A DNA stretch of 64,000 bases from Prunus persica. Its lineage: Eukaryota; Streptophyta; Magnoliopsida; Rosales; Rosaceae. The notes beneath the pieces were generated by a model. That model was given only the letters and a program-made list of their open reading frames with translations, was not told where the DNA came from and searched no databases. Positions 36,059 to 46,426 of this stretch are shown here, piece after piece (position 1 is the first letter of the stretch; every line of letters starts with the position of its first letter). Made by a program: the position numbers and the translations under genes. The stretch is from assembly GCF_000346465.2 (NCBI RefSeq), contig NC_034015.1:17469510-17533509 (forward strand), read 5' to 3'.

Positions 36059-36341
36059 CATGATGTAAGTCTGTGTTCTTGTTCCTCGTTGATGTGAGTA
36101 AGTTTAGTATGCGACGGTAATACCGTATTATGGGCCTTCTTCGCCAAGGTATAAAAACTTTCCTAGGATGATTTGGGCTCTCCTCCAAAAAAGACCAGTA
36201 AGTAATTTGGGTTGGGCTATAAGCAAGGCTTCAAAGACAGAAGGCCCACAATTGAGGTCACAGGAATTTAGTTCGGCCCAGCCAGCCCAGATTAATCCCC
36301 GCGAGTCACAGTTGATTTTCAGGTGGAATGTGAGAGTGGAA

Positions 36342-38704
36342 ATGGCTACCTTGGCGTTCGCGAGCCTAACATCTCCTCCATTCTGGTCGGCGCGAAGGTC
36401 TCTGCCCATCCATGGAAGATTCGCTTTTCTCCATAAAACGCTGGGTTGGGGTCGGAGATCTCTGCTGCTTCCCATAACATGTTCTTCTTCCGAATCCGAG
36501 CCGAACCAAAACGCCGACTCCGATGCCAAAACGGCGCCGTTGTCTTCGAGTAGCTTAACCGACAAACTATATGTAGGGCTCGGAGGCGTTGGGTTTCTAG
36601 AAACGACGTACTTGACGTATCTCAAGCTAACGAATTCCGATGCCTTTTGCCCAATCGGCGGTGGTAGCTGCGGCGACATCCTCAGCAGCGATTACGCAGT
36701 CGTTTTTGGTACTCTCTTGAACTCCATACCCAACTGAATTCAAATATACAATCACCCAAAACAAGAAAATTGAAACTTTCGACTGGCCTTTTGTGAATTG
36801 GAAATGAATTACATTGATTGTATGCAATGTGTTTGAAAGAAGGTTCCTCTTCGTTTTCCCAGGTGTTCCTCTTCCATTGTTTGGGATGGTTGCATATGGG
36901 TTAGTTGCTACTCTTGGTGTGCAGCTATTGACTGCAAAGAAGTTGCCTTTTGGGATTGGTGAATCTAATGCTCGCCTGGTTTTACTTGGGACTACAACTT
37001 CCATGGCAGCTGCTAGCGCTTGTTTTTTGTACATTCTTAGCACTAAATTTTCAGGAGCTTCTTGCTCGTATTGTTTGTTATCAGCTTTGCTCTCTTTCAC
37101 CTTATTTTTCATCACTTTAAAGGTTAGCTAGCTTTTTTCTACTTTTCATTTTCATTTTCTTTGATTTGATGTTATTGGCAATGACTAGAATTTTGGTGGG
37201 TTTATTATACTGTAGGATTTAGGGTTGGAAAAAGTACAGAAAGAGGTGGGCTTGCTGCTGTGTATAGCTAGCTTGGTGTTTGTGACTCTCAACAGGTCAT
37301 ATAGTGCTTATCCGCCTGTCTCCTCAAGGTGATTAGCCTCGCTCGTGCTATTTTGTTTTTCATTTTCATGAATATGTTAGTTTGGCAAGCTATTCAATGA
37401 TATGAACACATGTTTTGCTCTGAAGCTCAATCTTTTAGGATTATGGGCATGCCCTTCCAACTAACTTGACACAGGAGGAAATAAAAATGTAAACTTTATA
37501 AGAGTGGCAGTATGATTAATAGGAAATATAGGAGATTGATAAACATAAGTGATGTAATGACTTCCATTAGTTCTTAAAAAAAATTTATTGTGAAGGACGT
37601 TCTACTTCACTTTCAGAACTTTTTGAGTAAGCAATTGATTGTGAACTGCCAGTTCGATGGTTATTTATATGAGTTGGATTGTTGTTTTACTATGTAGTCT
37701 ATCTAACTGAGACTAAAGGTGTTGGCTACAAAACATTTATATAGATGAAATTAAGATCAGTATTGTGTGTTTATTGACCTCATCAAACCTTTCCCATGGT
37801 TTGGTTGGATCTAAATCACCAAGTCAATACTTATTTGAATGATCACAAATATCATCTTGATAGATTATGTTAGCCGGTTATTTTCTTTGTCGGTTTTCTG
37901 TGTTTATTGCGCTCATATTTTTTTCTTATTACTTGTGTTGTTAACAGCCCGTCGGAAATTGATCTTCCATATTTTACAACTGAGATAACAACACCGTCAA
38001 GTCCTTTTGCTATAGCTCTTGCAAAGCATCTGAAAGCTATAGGTGCTAAAATGTATGGGGCTTTCTGGTGTTCGCATTGTGTAGAACAAAAACAGGTACT
38101 TTGCCCTTTTTAATTCCTAATTAAATGTGATTCAATCATGAAGTTCGTCTCTTCATCATCTCTTTCTAGGTTTTCCCTAGTTTCTTCCAATGAATAATAT
38201 TCAAAAAGGCATTATCCATAAGTCTTGCTGCCGGCCAATCATTTCATACTCGATGAAAAACAGGAAAAATATGTATCTGCTTTGTATTCTATCTTTTGAT
38301 GTATCATATCTTTTGTTTTGTCCATCGTGTAGATGTTTGGACGTGAGGCAGCAAAGCTGCTGAACTATGTTGAGTGCTTCCCTGGTGGATTTAGGAAGGG
38401 AACTATAATGGAAAAGGCATGTATTGATGTTGGAATTGAAGGTTTTCCTACATGGGTGATCAACGGGCAGGTGATGAATCCCATCACAGATACTATTCAA
38501 TATTTTCATCTGGCATCCCTATTTATATACATTCTCATGCAAACCTAGCAATAAGAACCTGTTGCTGTAAACTTGTTTAAGATAGATATACTTGGTTCTC
38601 ATAAAGCTTGGCGCTTCTTACAGGTTTTGAGTGGAGAAAAAGATTTTACAGAGCTCGCACAGGAATCTGGGTTTGAGTTGAATGAATCCAGTCCTCCCCC
38701 ATAG
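36342..38704 (+). CDS. LTO1: Thylakoid VKOR-thioredoxin fusion, LTO1
   Basis: Bimodular thiol oxidoreductase that introduces disulfide bonds into thylakoid lumen proteins and supports photosystem II assembly in Arabidopsis. Exons: 36342-36708, 36863-37122, 37216-37328, 37948-38095, 38333-38470, 38624-38704, giving 368 residues (about 376 in Arabidopsis). A Ser/Arg-rich transit peptide comes first. The VKOR domain has several membrane helices with conserved C103/C110 (CPIGGGSCGD) and the redox pair C190-SY-C193. The lumenal thioredoxin-like domain has WCSHC (C288, C291) and later MFGREAAKLLNYVECFPGG and GFPTWVINGQ. The frame is open further upstream to an ATG at 36168, but 36342 (MATLAFASL) gives the family length and a clean transit peptide. 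Confidence 0.95.
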
Positions 38705-40022
38705 ATTAAGCCATTGTGTTTAGTATGCCATCACACGTAAAGATCATAGAAAACTTCTTGTATTATTACATAGCCGATCATTGATTGCGACGACTGGGAG
38801 GCACCTTGGGGTGTTCATTATCTTGTACAACTCTTGCCTGTAACTGTAAGCATTTGTTACATTTCACTGGAATGAAGAAACTAGTTAGATGTGTAGATTG
38901 GAAACTTATTATTGATTTACGAGATTTAAGAGTCCTTTGTAATATGTTTGCCCACCAAATTTGTTGTCTGTAATGACTTCTTTGTAAGCAAGCATGGGTC
39001 ATAAGTCCCCTTTAAGATGAACAATAAAGTCGCAACCGAAAGACAATCTTGAGCGTTCATACAGAACTGGACAAAGGGATTCGGTGTGGACTCTGCCAAA
39101 GTCTTGAGCTAACTTTAACTTATATTATCACCAACCAATATAAATGGAATAGAATAATTCCTATTGGATGAGATGATGAGATCATGCTCACTGTGGAAGT
39201 TAGCTGCCGTAAGATTATTGTTGAGTTTTCTTTAAATTATTATTTTTGTCTACGTGGAGCTTATATAAACATTAAAAAGTTGCATTGTTTACTACGTAAG
39301 CATTTAACCCATTTACTAACAGTCTGATTAATGGATAGGATAATTTGTGGAATTGAGTTCCTTTTCTTTTTTATTTGGTCAATAAATTTGTTTGACGTTG
39401 CGTATACGTTTTTTAAATTCGAGTCATAGTCTAAACTACGAGGAAATAAATAGTGACGGAATTAGAATTGTAAGATTGGGGGGATGAAATAGAAAATAAA
39501 GTATATCAAATACATATTATTTAAAACTTACATGTTAGAGTTAAATATTTCAAACTGAATCATATCTAATTTATTTTAAAAAGATCATTAACTTAAATTA
39601 TAAGTTGTCGATTATTAAGTGTATAGTGGAGGAGGGACGTCAAAAAATAAGCTATACTCCGTTGGGAAAATATGGGCTTTCATCTTTTCTTTGTTTGGCT
39701 TCATTTATTTGAACTGCCTACACTATCCACAAATCATTCATGCCATCATCAGCTGTCAGCAGTTAGCAATCCAAACCGCTATCCGACGCGGACACACCGG
39801 GCCCCACTTGGCCCGCTCAAAAGTGAAGATGCCTTGGAATATTCCCTCGTCCCTTGAATTCCTGATCCAGTCACGAAAATAATTACGCTTGTCCTCGCCT
39901 CCATTCCTCCTCATCAATCAACCCTCTCTCGCCTCGGATGCCCATCAAATTCCGCTACCCCTTTATAAATTCCCTCACTCTTTCCATCCAAACAAACCAC
40001 AACACCCAAAAAAAAAAACAAA
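38705..40022. other. Intergenic region between LTO1 and Sec14-like gene
   Basis: LTO1 3' flank, then AT-rich DNA. The segment 39440-39650 (GATTGGGGGGATGAAATAG and surroundings) resembles a repeat remnant, but no ends were found. A 5' leader rich in C and A precedes 40023. Confidence 0.45.
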
Positions 40023-40826
40023 ATGCCTACTCAAATATCCGAATCCGAACAACTGCAACTCATCGAAAAGCTCGAAATCTTCAGAATCAAAGGCAGAGAC
40101 AAGCGCGGCCGCTCTATCCTTCGCATCATCGCCAAATTCTTCCCAGGTATATATATATATGTATTCATCTTTTTATTTATTTTATTTTTTTGTCGAAGTG
40201 TCGTGATTTTTATTTTATATTTCATTTTGATCATTTAATTAGCGAGGATTGTGAGCGTGGATGCTCTGCGCAAATATTTGGAGGAGAAAATATTTCCAGA
40301 ATTAGAGAAGAAGCCGTTCGCAGTGTTGTACGTGCACACCGGAGTTCAAAGGTGCGAGAACTTCCCCGGAATCTCCGCCGTCCGATCAATCTACGATGCG
40401 ATCCCGATCAACGTCAAGCGCAATCTCGAAGCTGTGTATTTCCTCCACCCTGGCCTGCAAGCCCGCCTCTTCTTAGCCACCTTCGGCCGCTTCCTTTTCA
40501 CCGGAGGGTAATATTAATTAATTAATTAATTAATTAATAATTCTTTTGGATAAGCGCATTTTAGCATCTGTTTAGTTTCCTGAGCTAACGTGCGCGAGGG
40601 CTGCAGGGTGTATGGGAAGCTGAAGTACGTGAGCAGGCTCGATTATCTGTGGGAGCACGTGCGGAGGAGCGAGATTGAGGTGCCTGAGTTCGTGTACGAT
40701 CATGATGAGGACTTGGAGGACCGTCCGATGATGGACTACGGATTGGAGAGCGATCATCCGAGGGTGTACGATGCGCCCGCGGTTGATTCGCCTGTGTCTA
40801 TGTACTCCATGAGATGCATCTCATAG
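40023..40826 (+). CDS. Small CRAL-TRIO (Sec14-like/GDAP2-like) lipid-binding domain protein
   Basis: Stand-alone divergent CRAL-TRIO domain protein, a fold used for binding small lipids. Exons: 40023-40146, 40243-40507, 40607-40826, giving 202 residues. Typical segments are KLEIFRIKGRDKRGRSILRI, KKPFAVLYVHTGVQRCENFP, DAIPINVKRNLEAVYFLHPG and GKLKYVSRLDYLWEHV. The C-terminal tail is acidic (YDHDEDLEDRPMMDYG). It resembles the domain of GDAP2-type proteins without a macro domain. I recall At4g35750, next to LTO1, as the equivalent. The exact ligand is unknown. A TTAA repeat (AATTAATT units) lies just inside intron 2. Confidence 0.85.
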
Positions 40827-41580
40827 CCAACAATTAATTAGGGTTAGAAGTTACATCGGATGTTTCCATTGGGCCTTCCAGTTAGAGCAGTCAGCCAATG
40901 GTTTAGTTGCGTCTTTGTTCTCTGTTACAATTTCTTTTGATAAATACTTTTGTATAAATCCAAAATTCAAAATTTGAGTGTTCCTTAATAGAGAACTTAT
41001 CTTCTCACTTACAATAATGACTCGTAATGAAAGAGATAGACATTAAATATTAACCTAATCACATTCTTTGATCGGATCTAAGCCTGACCTTGAGGCGCCT
41101 AAGCCCGACCTCAGGGAGAGCGTAAAAAAATATTTCTGGCCTAAAAGGTATCATTGGATCCTTAAGTTTTTATGTATGCTTGATTAAATTGGAGTGATTT
41201 ACCCCAACTCCATCGGCACAATTCTAACTTTTTTCTTTTGTTCTGCTCAATGTGTCATTTCTAAGGTTACTGGGCTAGGCAAACTCCTCAAGAAGAGAAG
41301 GGTTGCCTTGACAGGTAAAGAAGACTACCTCTTATTAATACGACTTCACTTCTGCTATAAATGAAGTGGAAACCTTCCCTGCCCATCACTGACTGCATAT
41401 TGCCTTGTATGAACTCATGCCTAATTCAGAGGAAAAAAAAATAAAATTATAAAATGTATTTAGCGACGATGCGAACACATCAGGTTTAGAGATTGTATGT
41501 GATATTTCATAAGATCAACCATAAGGCAATCAAATTACAACCAGATACCATAATTTTAACTAAGATTTACATAACTCAAC
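40827..41580. other. Intergenic region at the left edge of the F-box cluster
   Basis: No gene seen. The phrase RAGCCYGACCTYAGG occurs twice near 41080-41116. The segment 41260-41320 (GGGCTAGGC, AAGAAGAGAAGGGTTGCCTTGACAGGTAAAGAAGA) strongly resembles the end of exon 1 and the donor of the UPF0548 gene (44930-44980), suggesting a stray copy of that region. Confidence 0.5.
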
Positions 41581-41589
41581 TCAGTGCCA

Positions 41590-41825
41590 ATAGGCCAAGT
41601 GTGGTTTGTTTTTTTTCTTTTAGGCGTAGGCCAAGTTGAGGGTGGCAAAAAGATGTTACAGGAGCCTGGATTATATGTAGTAGTGGCAAGAGACTACCAT
41701 CTTCTAAGTTGAACGCACCAATCTTAAATTTTCTTCCTAATGAATAATCCAGGAAAGTAAGGATCAGAGAAATAAATGCAGCTCCTTTGACATCCAGGAA
41801 AATCCCCAGCAGGAACAGAGAAGCT
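41590..41825 (-). pseudogene. Detached DUF295 C-terminal remnant of the adjacent F-box gene
   Basis: Read on the minus strand it encodes FSVPAGDFPGCQRSCIYFSD, then after a frameshift KIGAFNLEDGSLLPLL and a degraded PQL end. These are the C-terminal DUF295 segments missing from the F-box gene at 41913-42857. About 90 bases of unrelated sequence and a stop codon separate the two. I tested whether an intron could join them: no GT donor gives the right phase. Confidence 0.7.
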
Positions 41826-41912
41826 GTAGAGATTTTCTGGTTTCAGTTCTACATATTAACATTGAACCACTTACAATAATATATCCTACCAACTAGCTCA
41901 TTAAAGTACTAA

Positions 41913-42857
41913 CTAACAGAAGCAACAGTGATTATCACCCACACACAATATCCTACCATCCAAACCTTCCATCTCAACCCATTTCCTCTCAACTGCATTC
42001 AACTTGTAAACCCTGAATTTAACCGGAAATAGACGACGTTGTTTCATTCTGCTCGGGTATCTTTCCACTAGAATTATCTCCCCCAGTGACTGCACTAAAT
42101 TCTTGATGCAATGGACGCTGCTGCCATGATCAGGACTTATCGGAGATGCAATCAGTGTCATCTCCAAGGAAGGATCAACCACCACAGCTGTGCCATTGTG
42201 GCAAACAGCATAGAACTTTCCCTCAAAACAAATAACATCTTCAAAAACCTCAGAGGTTATATCGACCCTGGTGCACATTTCAATGTCAGGGCCTAATTTG
42301 CAGTGGTATAATTTTCCAGCCGCAACAACCATGATTGCAGGCCAATCAGGGCTCAGTGATATGGCCACTCTGTAACTACTAACACTATGGTCAGAGTGGT
42401 ACATGGTGTAAGTTTTTGCCAATTCAAATACTCGAAATTCCAACAAGTTTATTAGCTTTGGAAACACCGACTTGGGCAAACGCTTTATGTGGAAAGAGGA
42501 GGAGAGTGGATGTAACATGCTAGGTTCACCTGATTCTCCTTCCCTGAGCCTAACCACCCAACCCCTTGTACTCGAAGTCGAAGCAGAATCATCTGAGTTT
42601 ATGTTGGGAGGAGGTACTAGATGGTAGACTGTGTCCTCGGTGATTGTCAAGAAAAAGCAGTTAACAGGAAAAGGAAACTTCATCATAATTCTGATGGGAA
42701 AACGGGGTTGTTTCTGATCAAAGGGAAGAACAGATGATCGCCATGACCTACAGATGGCACGAAATCGTGAGACATCGGTTTTAGTTTTGAGGCGCTTTCC
42801 TACGGCCTCTAATAAGTCGGTTGGAAGATTGTTCCATGGGACGACTCTATCAGCCAT
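41913..42857 (-). CDS. F-box/DUF295 protein, C-terminally truncated
   Basis: Putative SCF ubiquitin-ligase substrate receptor. The intact frame encodes 314 residues: an N-terminal F-box (NNLPTDLLEAVGKRLKTKTD, then VSRFRAICRSWRSSV) and most of a DUF295 beta-propeller-like domain (VICFEGKFYAVCHNGTAVVV, FRVYKLNAVERKWVEMEGLD). It stops at VGDNHCCFC, where paralogues continue FSVSAxDFPGCxGxxIYF. The missing part lies downstream as a broken remnant, so this is a recent truncation and possibly a pseudogene. Unlike its neighbours it lacks an acidic insert. Confidence 0.8.
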   Translation of the reverse strand: MADRVVPWNNLPTDLLEAVGKRLKTKTDVSRFRAICRSWRSSVLPFDQKQPRFPIRIMMKFPFPVNCFFLTITEDTVYHLVPPPNINSDDSASTSSTRGWVVRLREGESGEPSMLHPLSSSFHIKRLPKSVFPKLINLLEFRVFELAKTYTMYHSDHSVSSYRVAISLSPDWPAIMVVAAGKLYHCKLGPDIEMCTRVDITSEVFEDVICFEGKFYAVCHNGTAVVVDPSLEMTLIASPISPDHGSSVHCIKNLVQSLGEIILVERYPSRMKQRRLFPVKFRVYKLNAVERKWVEMEGLDGRILCVGDNHCCFC

Positions 42858-43238
42858 TTACACGACTTTGAGAAGTTGTTGCTCTATAATCAGAACAAAA
42901 CAAGGCATTAAGATGTGTTTCAGAGCACTTGGGTTGTGTCGATCCTCGCCTTAGAAAGCAATGTGTGGCCGGCCTAATCTGATGTACACAAGAAGGAAAC
43001 ATTGGTTTCTTCTTGTATTTACAAAGTATTCAAGAGGACTAGCTTTTATAAAATATTGACCCAACATATAATCAGAGACTGCTTTTTTTTTTTAAAGGAC
43101 CTAAGCCAGGTCGAGGTTGACAAAAGATTTTGATTAAACAAGCTTCTCTTGAAGATTCTAAAAAAACAGTGTCCTACTAGCTCTGCTCCAAACTTTATAC
43201 ATATTACTCTGTTTTAATTTTCTCCCTCTCCACAAGCA

Positions 43239-43955
43239 ATGGCCAGTGAAAGAGTAGTCCAATGGAACAATCTTCCGAGTGAATTATTAGAGGCCATCGG
43301 GAAATCGCCTCGATACCATAATCGACGTTTCTCTTGCGATCTGTCAGTCATGGCTGTCATCTATTCCTCCCTTTGTTCATCAGAAACAGCCCCATTTTCC
43401 TATCAAAGTTTACATGGACTTTCGGTTTAGTCTATATCACATCAACACTAGGGTAAGTGGCTTTAGAGTGGCCATATCTTTGAGCCCTTTTTGTCCTGCC
43501 CTCATGGTAGTTGCTGCTGGAACATTATACCATTGCAAACTATTAGGGGTCGACAATGAAACATGCACCTTACTAGAGGATATAAGAACCTCTCAGTTAT
43601 ATTATAGAGACGTTATTTTTATGAGGGGAAATTATATGCTGGCTGTTGCTGAGGAGGGTACAATTCTTGTGGTTGATTCGTCTTTGGTGATGACAACGAT
43701 TGCACCTCCGGTAAGTCCTCCTGGTGGTGGCAGTGAGGTTGGTCGCCCTAAGAACTTGGTGGAATCATTGGGGAGGTACTTTTAATTGATAGATATCCGA
43801 GTACAATGAAACAAGGCCGTTTTATTCCTTTCGGGTTCAAGGTTTACAAGCTGAAAGCAGTTGATGAGGAGCAATGGGTTAAGATGGAAGGTTTGGATGG
43901 TCAGATATTGTTTCTTGGAGATAATTGTTTCTCCTCAGTTTCTGCTCAAGATTAA
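43239..43955 (+). pseudogene. F-box/DUF295 pseudogene
   Basis: The only F-box copy on the plus strand. It begins MASERVVQWNNLPSELLEAI, very like the 42857 gene, then shifts frame inside the F-box. About 100 residues of the middle are absent. The frame then resumes with SGFRVAISLSPFCPALMVVA, RDVIFMRGNYMLAVAEEG and DSSLVMTTIAPP, shifts again at about 43780 (LLIDRYPSTMKQGRF, FKVYKLKAVDEEQWVKMEGL) and ends at VSAQD plus a stop. At least two frameshifts and a deletion make it non-functional. Confidence 0.88.
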
Positions 43956-43982
43956 TTAGTAAGTTAATATGGTATTACTAAA

Positions 43983-44152
43983 CTAGGTCAGTTTGGCATT
44001 GCTGTGCTGTGAAAATAATCGCTGTTAATAAGTGATTTTCTCACAGTTTAACAATAAGTGATTTTCTCACAGTTTACCAAACGGGTTGGGCTTTCCAAAA
44101 TTTTTAAAAAGTCACTTACCACCCCAAATAGACAATGTCAAACAGGCACTTA
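43983..44152. mobile_element. Short hAT-type MITE-like element
   Basis: The ends GGTCAGTTTGGCATTG and, on the reverse strand, TGCCTGTTTGACATTG form imperfect inverted repeats. The interior is TGCTGTGCTGTGAAAATAATC followed by two direct copies of AATAAGTGATTTTCTCACAG (44027 and 44053). This resembles a widespread plant MITE pattern. No clear target duplication. It lies just after the F-box pseudogene. Confidence 0.5.
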
Positions 44153-44910
44153 AGTAGAATGATGATAGCAAATAATCCTTGTTTAATGTAGATGAGCCAC
44201 ACTCTAATGTCATGGGGGTTCTAATGCATGTTATGCTCTTTTGGGGTTGGCTCGAAAAACTTTATAAAAAAAACCGTTTGGGCCGTTTAGTTGTATTGGG
44301 CTCTGACGGGCCCTTTTGTTTTGGCCAATGTGGTCCATCACTCACTTCCCCGAGTTCATAAAAATGAAAAAAGAAGAGGGTCTATCAGCTCACCCCACTC
44401 TCTCACTCACGGTTTCATCTCTGCAAATCCGAACCCAGCGCAACATCTTCAGACTGAAAGGTAGAACAAGTTTTCAAATTTTTGGGCACAGCGTGTCGTA
44501 TATGCGGTTCTAAAGTTTCATTTTTTTTTTTTCCTTTTCATGAAGTTTGATGTCGTTTCAGCGCTCCCCGGTTTCAGTTTTCATTGATGCTTTTTGGGTG
44601 AATAAATGTTTCAAAACTTGCATTTGAATGATGGGTTTCATCTAATTCTAGCTTCAACTAGCAACCGTTTGCATAGGACTTGAGCTTACCTTGTAGTTGT
44701 TCTTTTAGAGAATTTTGGCTCTTTTTGAATGATGGGTTTATCTATTTATTTTGGAGAAATCGCATGCCTTGTTTGTATATAAATTATATTGATAATTAGT
44801 TTGCATTTTCTTAAGTCTGAGAGGTTTGCTCAAACTGCACCAGCACAATTAAAACTATTTTTTTTAATATGCCATTTTTGTTGTTGAGGTTATTGATGTT
44901 TATGGCAGGC

Positions 44911-45823
44911 ATGGTTTTCTTGAGCTGGATTAGGCCAAGTCCTGAAGAACAAAAGGCTTGCATTGACAGGTAAAGAAGATTAATCTGAGTTTGATATGGT
45001 TTCATTTCTGTTATCAAGGAATTTGAAACATTGTATGAACTCATCATGCCTGCTGCTTATAACCAGGTCAGGTAGCTTTAACTATGAGGCTAAATTCAGG
45101 GGAGCTACTACTAAGTCCCTGTCTTCCCTCCAAGAAGACAAGGGGCTCTCAAACAATGGTTTCTTGTTCAACCATGCGCGCGTTTTGGTTGGTTCTGGTG
45201 TTGACACTTATGAAAAGGGCAAGAGAGCTCTTCAGGACTGGAGGTCAGCCCATGTTTAATTCTCTACATGTAAAGAAATCTCAGTTGAGAAGGACAACTT
45301 AATCTTATGACTGGTTGTATGTGGTTTGGCAGGCATTTTGGACTGAATTGGGCATTTGTTGACCCAAAGACGCCGGTTCAAAATGGAGTTAAGTTCTGTG
45401 TTTGCGTCAAGGAGTTTCTGCCATGGGTCATGATGCCTCTTCAGGTTGTATATGTAAATGAAAATAGACCTAGTAAACAGTCCATGGCCTCTTTTCGTTT
45501 CGGAGGTGGTACCCTTCAAGGCCACTTGCTGGTTAGTTTTTCTTCACTCAGTTGAATTATATTTGTGTGTTTTTGGTTTCAAATGAAATATATGAATCCT
45601 CTGATTTGTGGTCTGCAAATTTTGTGCAAAACAGGCTGGGGAAGAGCGATTCTCAATCGAACTGGATGAGAACAACCAAGTGTGGTACGAAATACTTTCC
45701 TTCTCAAAACCAGCTCACCCTTTGTCATTTATTGGATACCCATATGTAATGCTTAGGCAAAAGTACTTTGCTCATCAATCTTCTAATGCAATTATGAAAC
45801 ATTTGAATGCTTTGAAATCCTAG
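44911..45823 (+). CDS. UPF0548 (DUF1990) family protein
   Basis: Conserved protein of unknown biochemical role, similar to Arabidopsis At2g17695. Exons: 44911-44969, 45067-45243, 45333-45531, 45635-45823, giving 207 residues. Family segments include MVFLSWIRPSPEEQKACIDR, HARVLVGSGVDTYEKGKRAL, GVKFCVCVKEFLPWVMMPLQ, GTLQGHLLAGEERFSIELDE, VWYEILSFSKPAHPLSFIGY and MLRQKYFA. A 5' untranslated exon near 44395-44459 followed by a leader intron is likely, with donor AAAG-GTAGAAC. It is the only non-F-box gene inside the F-box cluster. No catalytic residues can be assigned. Confidence 0.92.
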
Positions 45824-46426
45824 TGCATGTATATATGCTAGTGGAATTCTGCTTATATGAAAGCTTCATTGCCCTTTCTTATCTTCGTTATAAGTTTAAC
45901 TGTTCTGAACAAGTCATAACTGGCAGCAAAAAACTATGCTATAGTATTTGTTTGAAGCAACCACATTAAAATGAGAGTACATGTTAAAATAAAAAATCAA
46001 ACTCTGCAGTAGGTTATGCCTAAACTCACAATCTCCATCCAGCTCCGCATATAGATCAGGCCTTTGGCCATGTTGGGGATGGGCAAAAGATACTAGCAGA
46101 GGCTGGATATGTTAGTGGGACGACGCAGCGACCATCGAAGTTGCTCTATCTACCTTTACATGTTTCCTATTACATGAAAATAGGGAGGAGGCACTGCAAG
46201 GTTGACAACTAAATTTCTTTCTCCTTAAAGCTCATAATCGGCGTCCAGCTTTTCATCGATCAAGCTTGGGGAAGTTGGAGATTGTGATGCTTCACAGTCA
46301 AGCACTGAAAGATCCAAAAAACCACCTATACTAAACCACATTACATGAAACAATAAATTTTCAACCAAAAAAAAAAGAAAAAAAAGAAATTGCAGTAGTG
46401 TGGCCAAACTCAAATGACCATCCAAC
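45824..46426. other. UPF0548 3' flank and F-box gene downstream region with DUF295 scrap
   Basis: Mostly AT-rich. On the minus strand at about 46050-46180 there is a short DUF295 C-terminal relic reading PLTYPASASIFCPSPTWPKA, matching the NIFCPPPTWTWL end of neighbours. Nothing else recognisable. Confidence 0.55.

Noticed and set aside
36128..36679. Long minus-strand frame (about 183 codons) opposite LTO1 exon 1
   Set aside because: It overlaps the exon and upstream region of LTO1 and shows no recognisable domain; the plus strand has the conserved CPIGGGSCGD motif.
41826..41925. Intron rescuing the C-terminus of the truncated F-box gene
   Set aside because: The conserved FSVPAGDF frame needs a donor leaving two codon bases. 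No GT near the end of the frame does this without deleting the conserved VGDN segment, and the remnant has a further frameshift.
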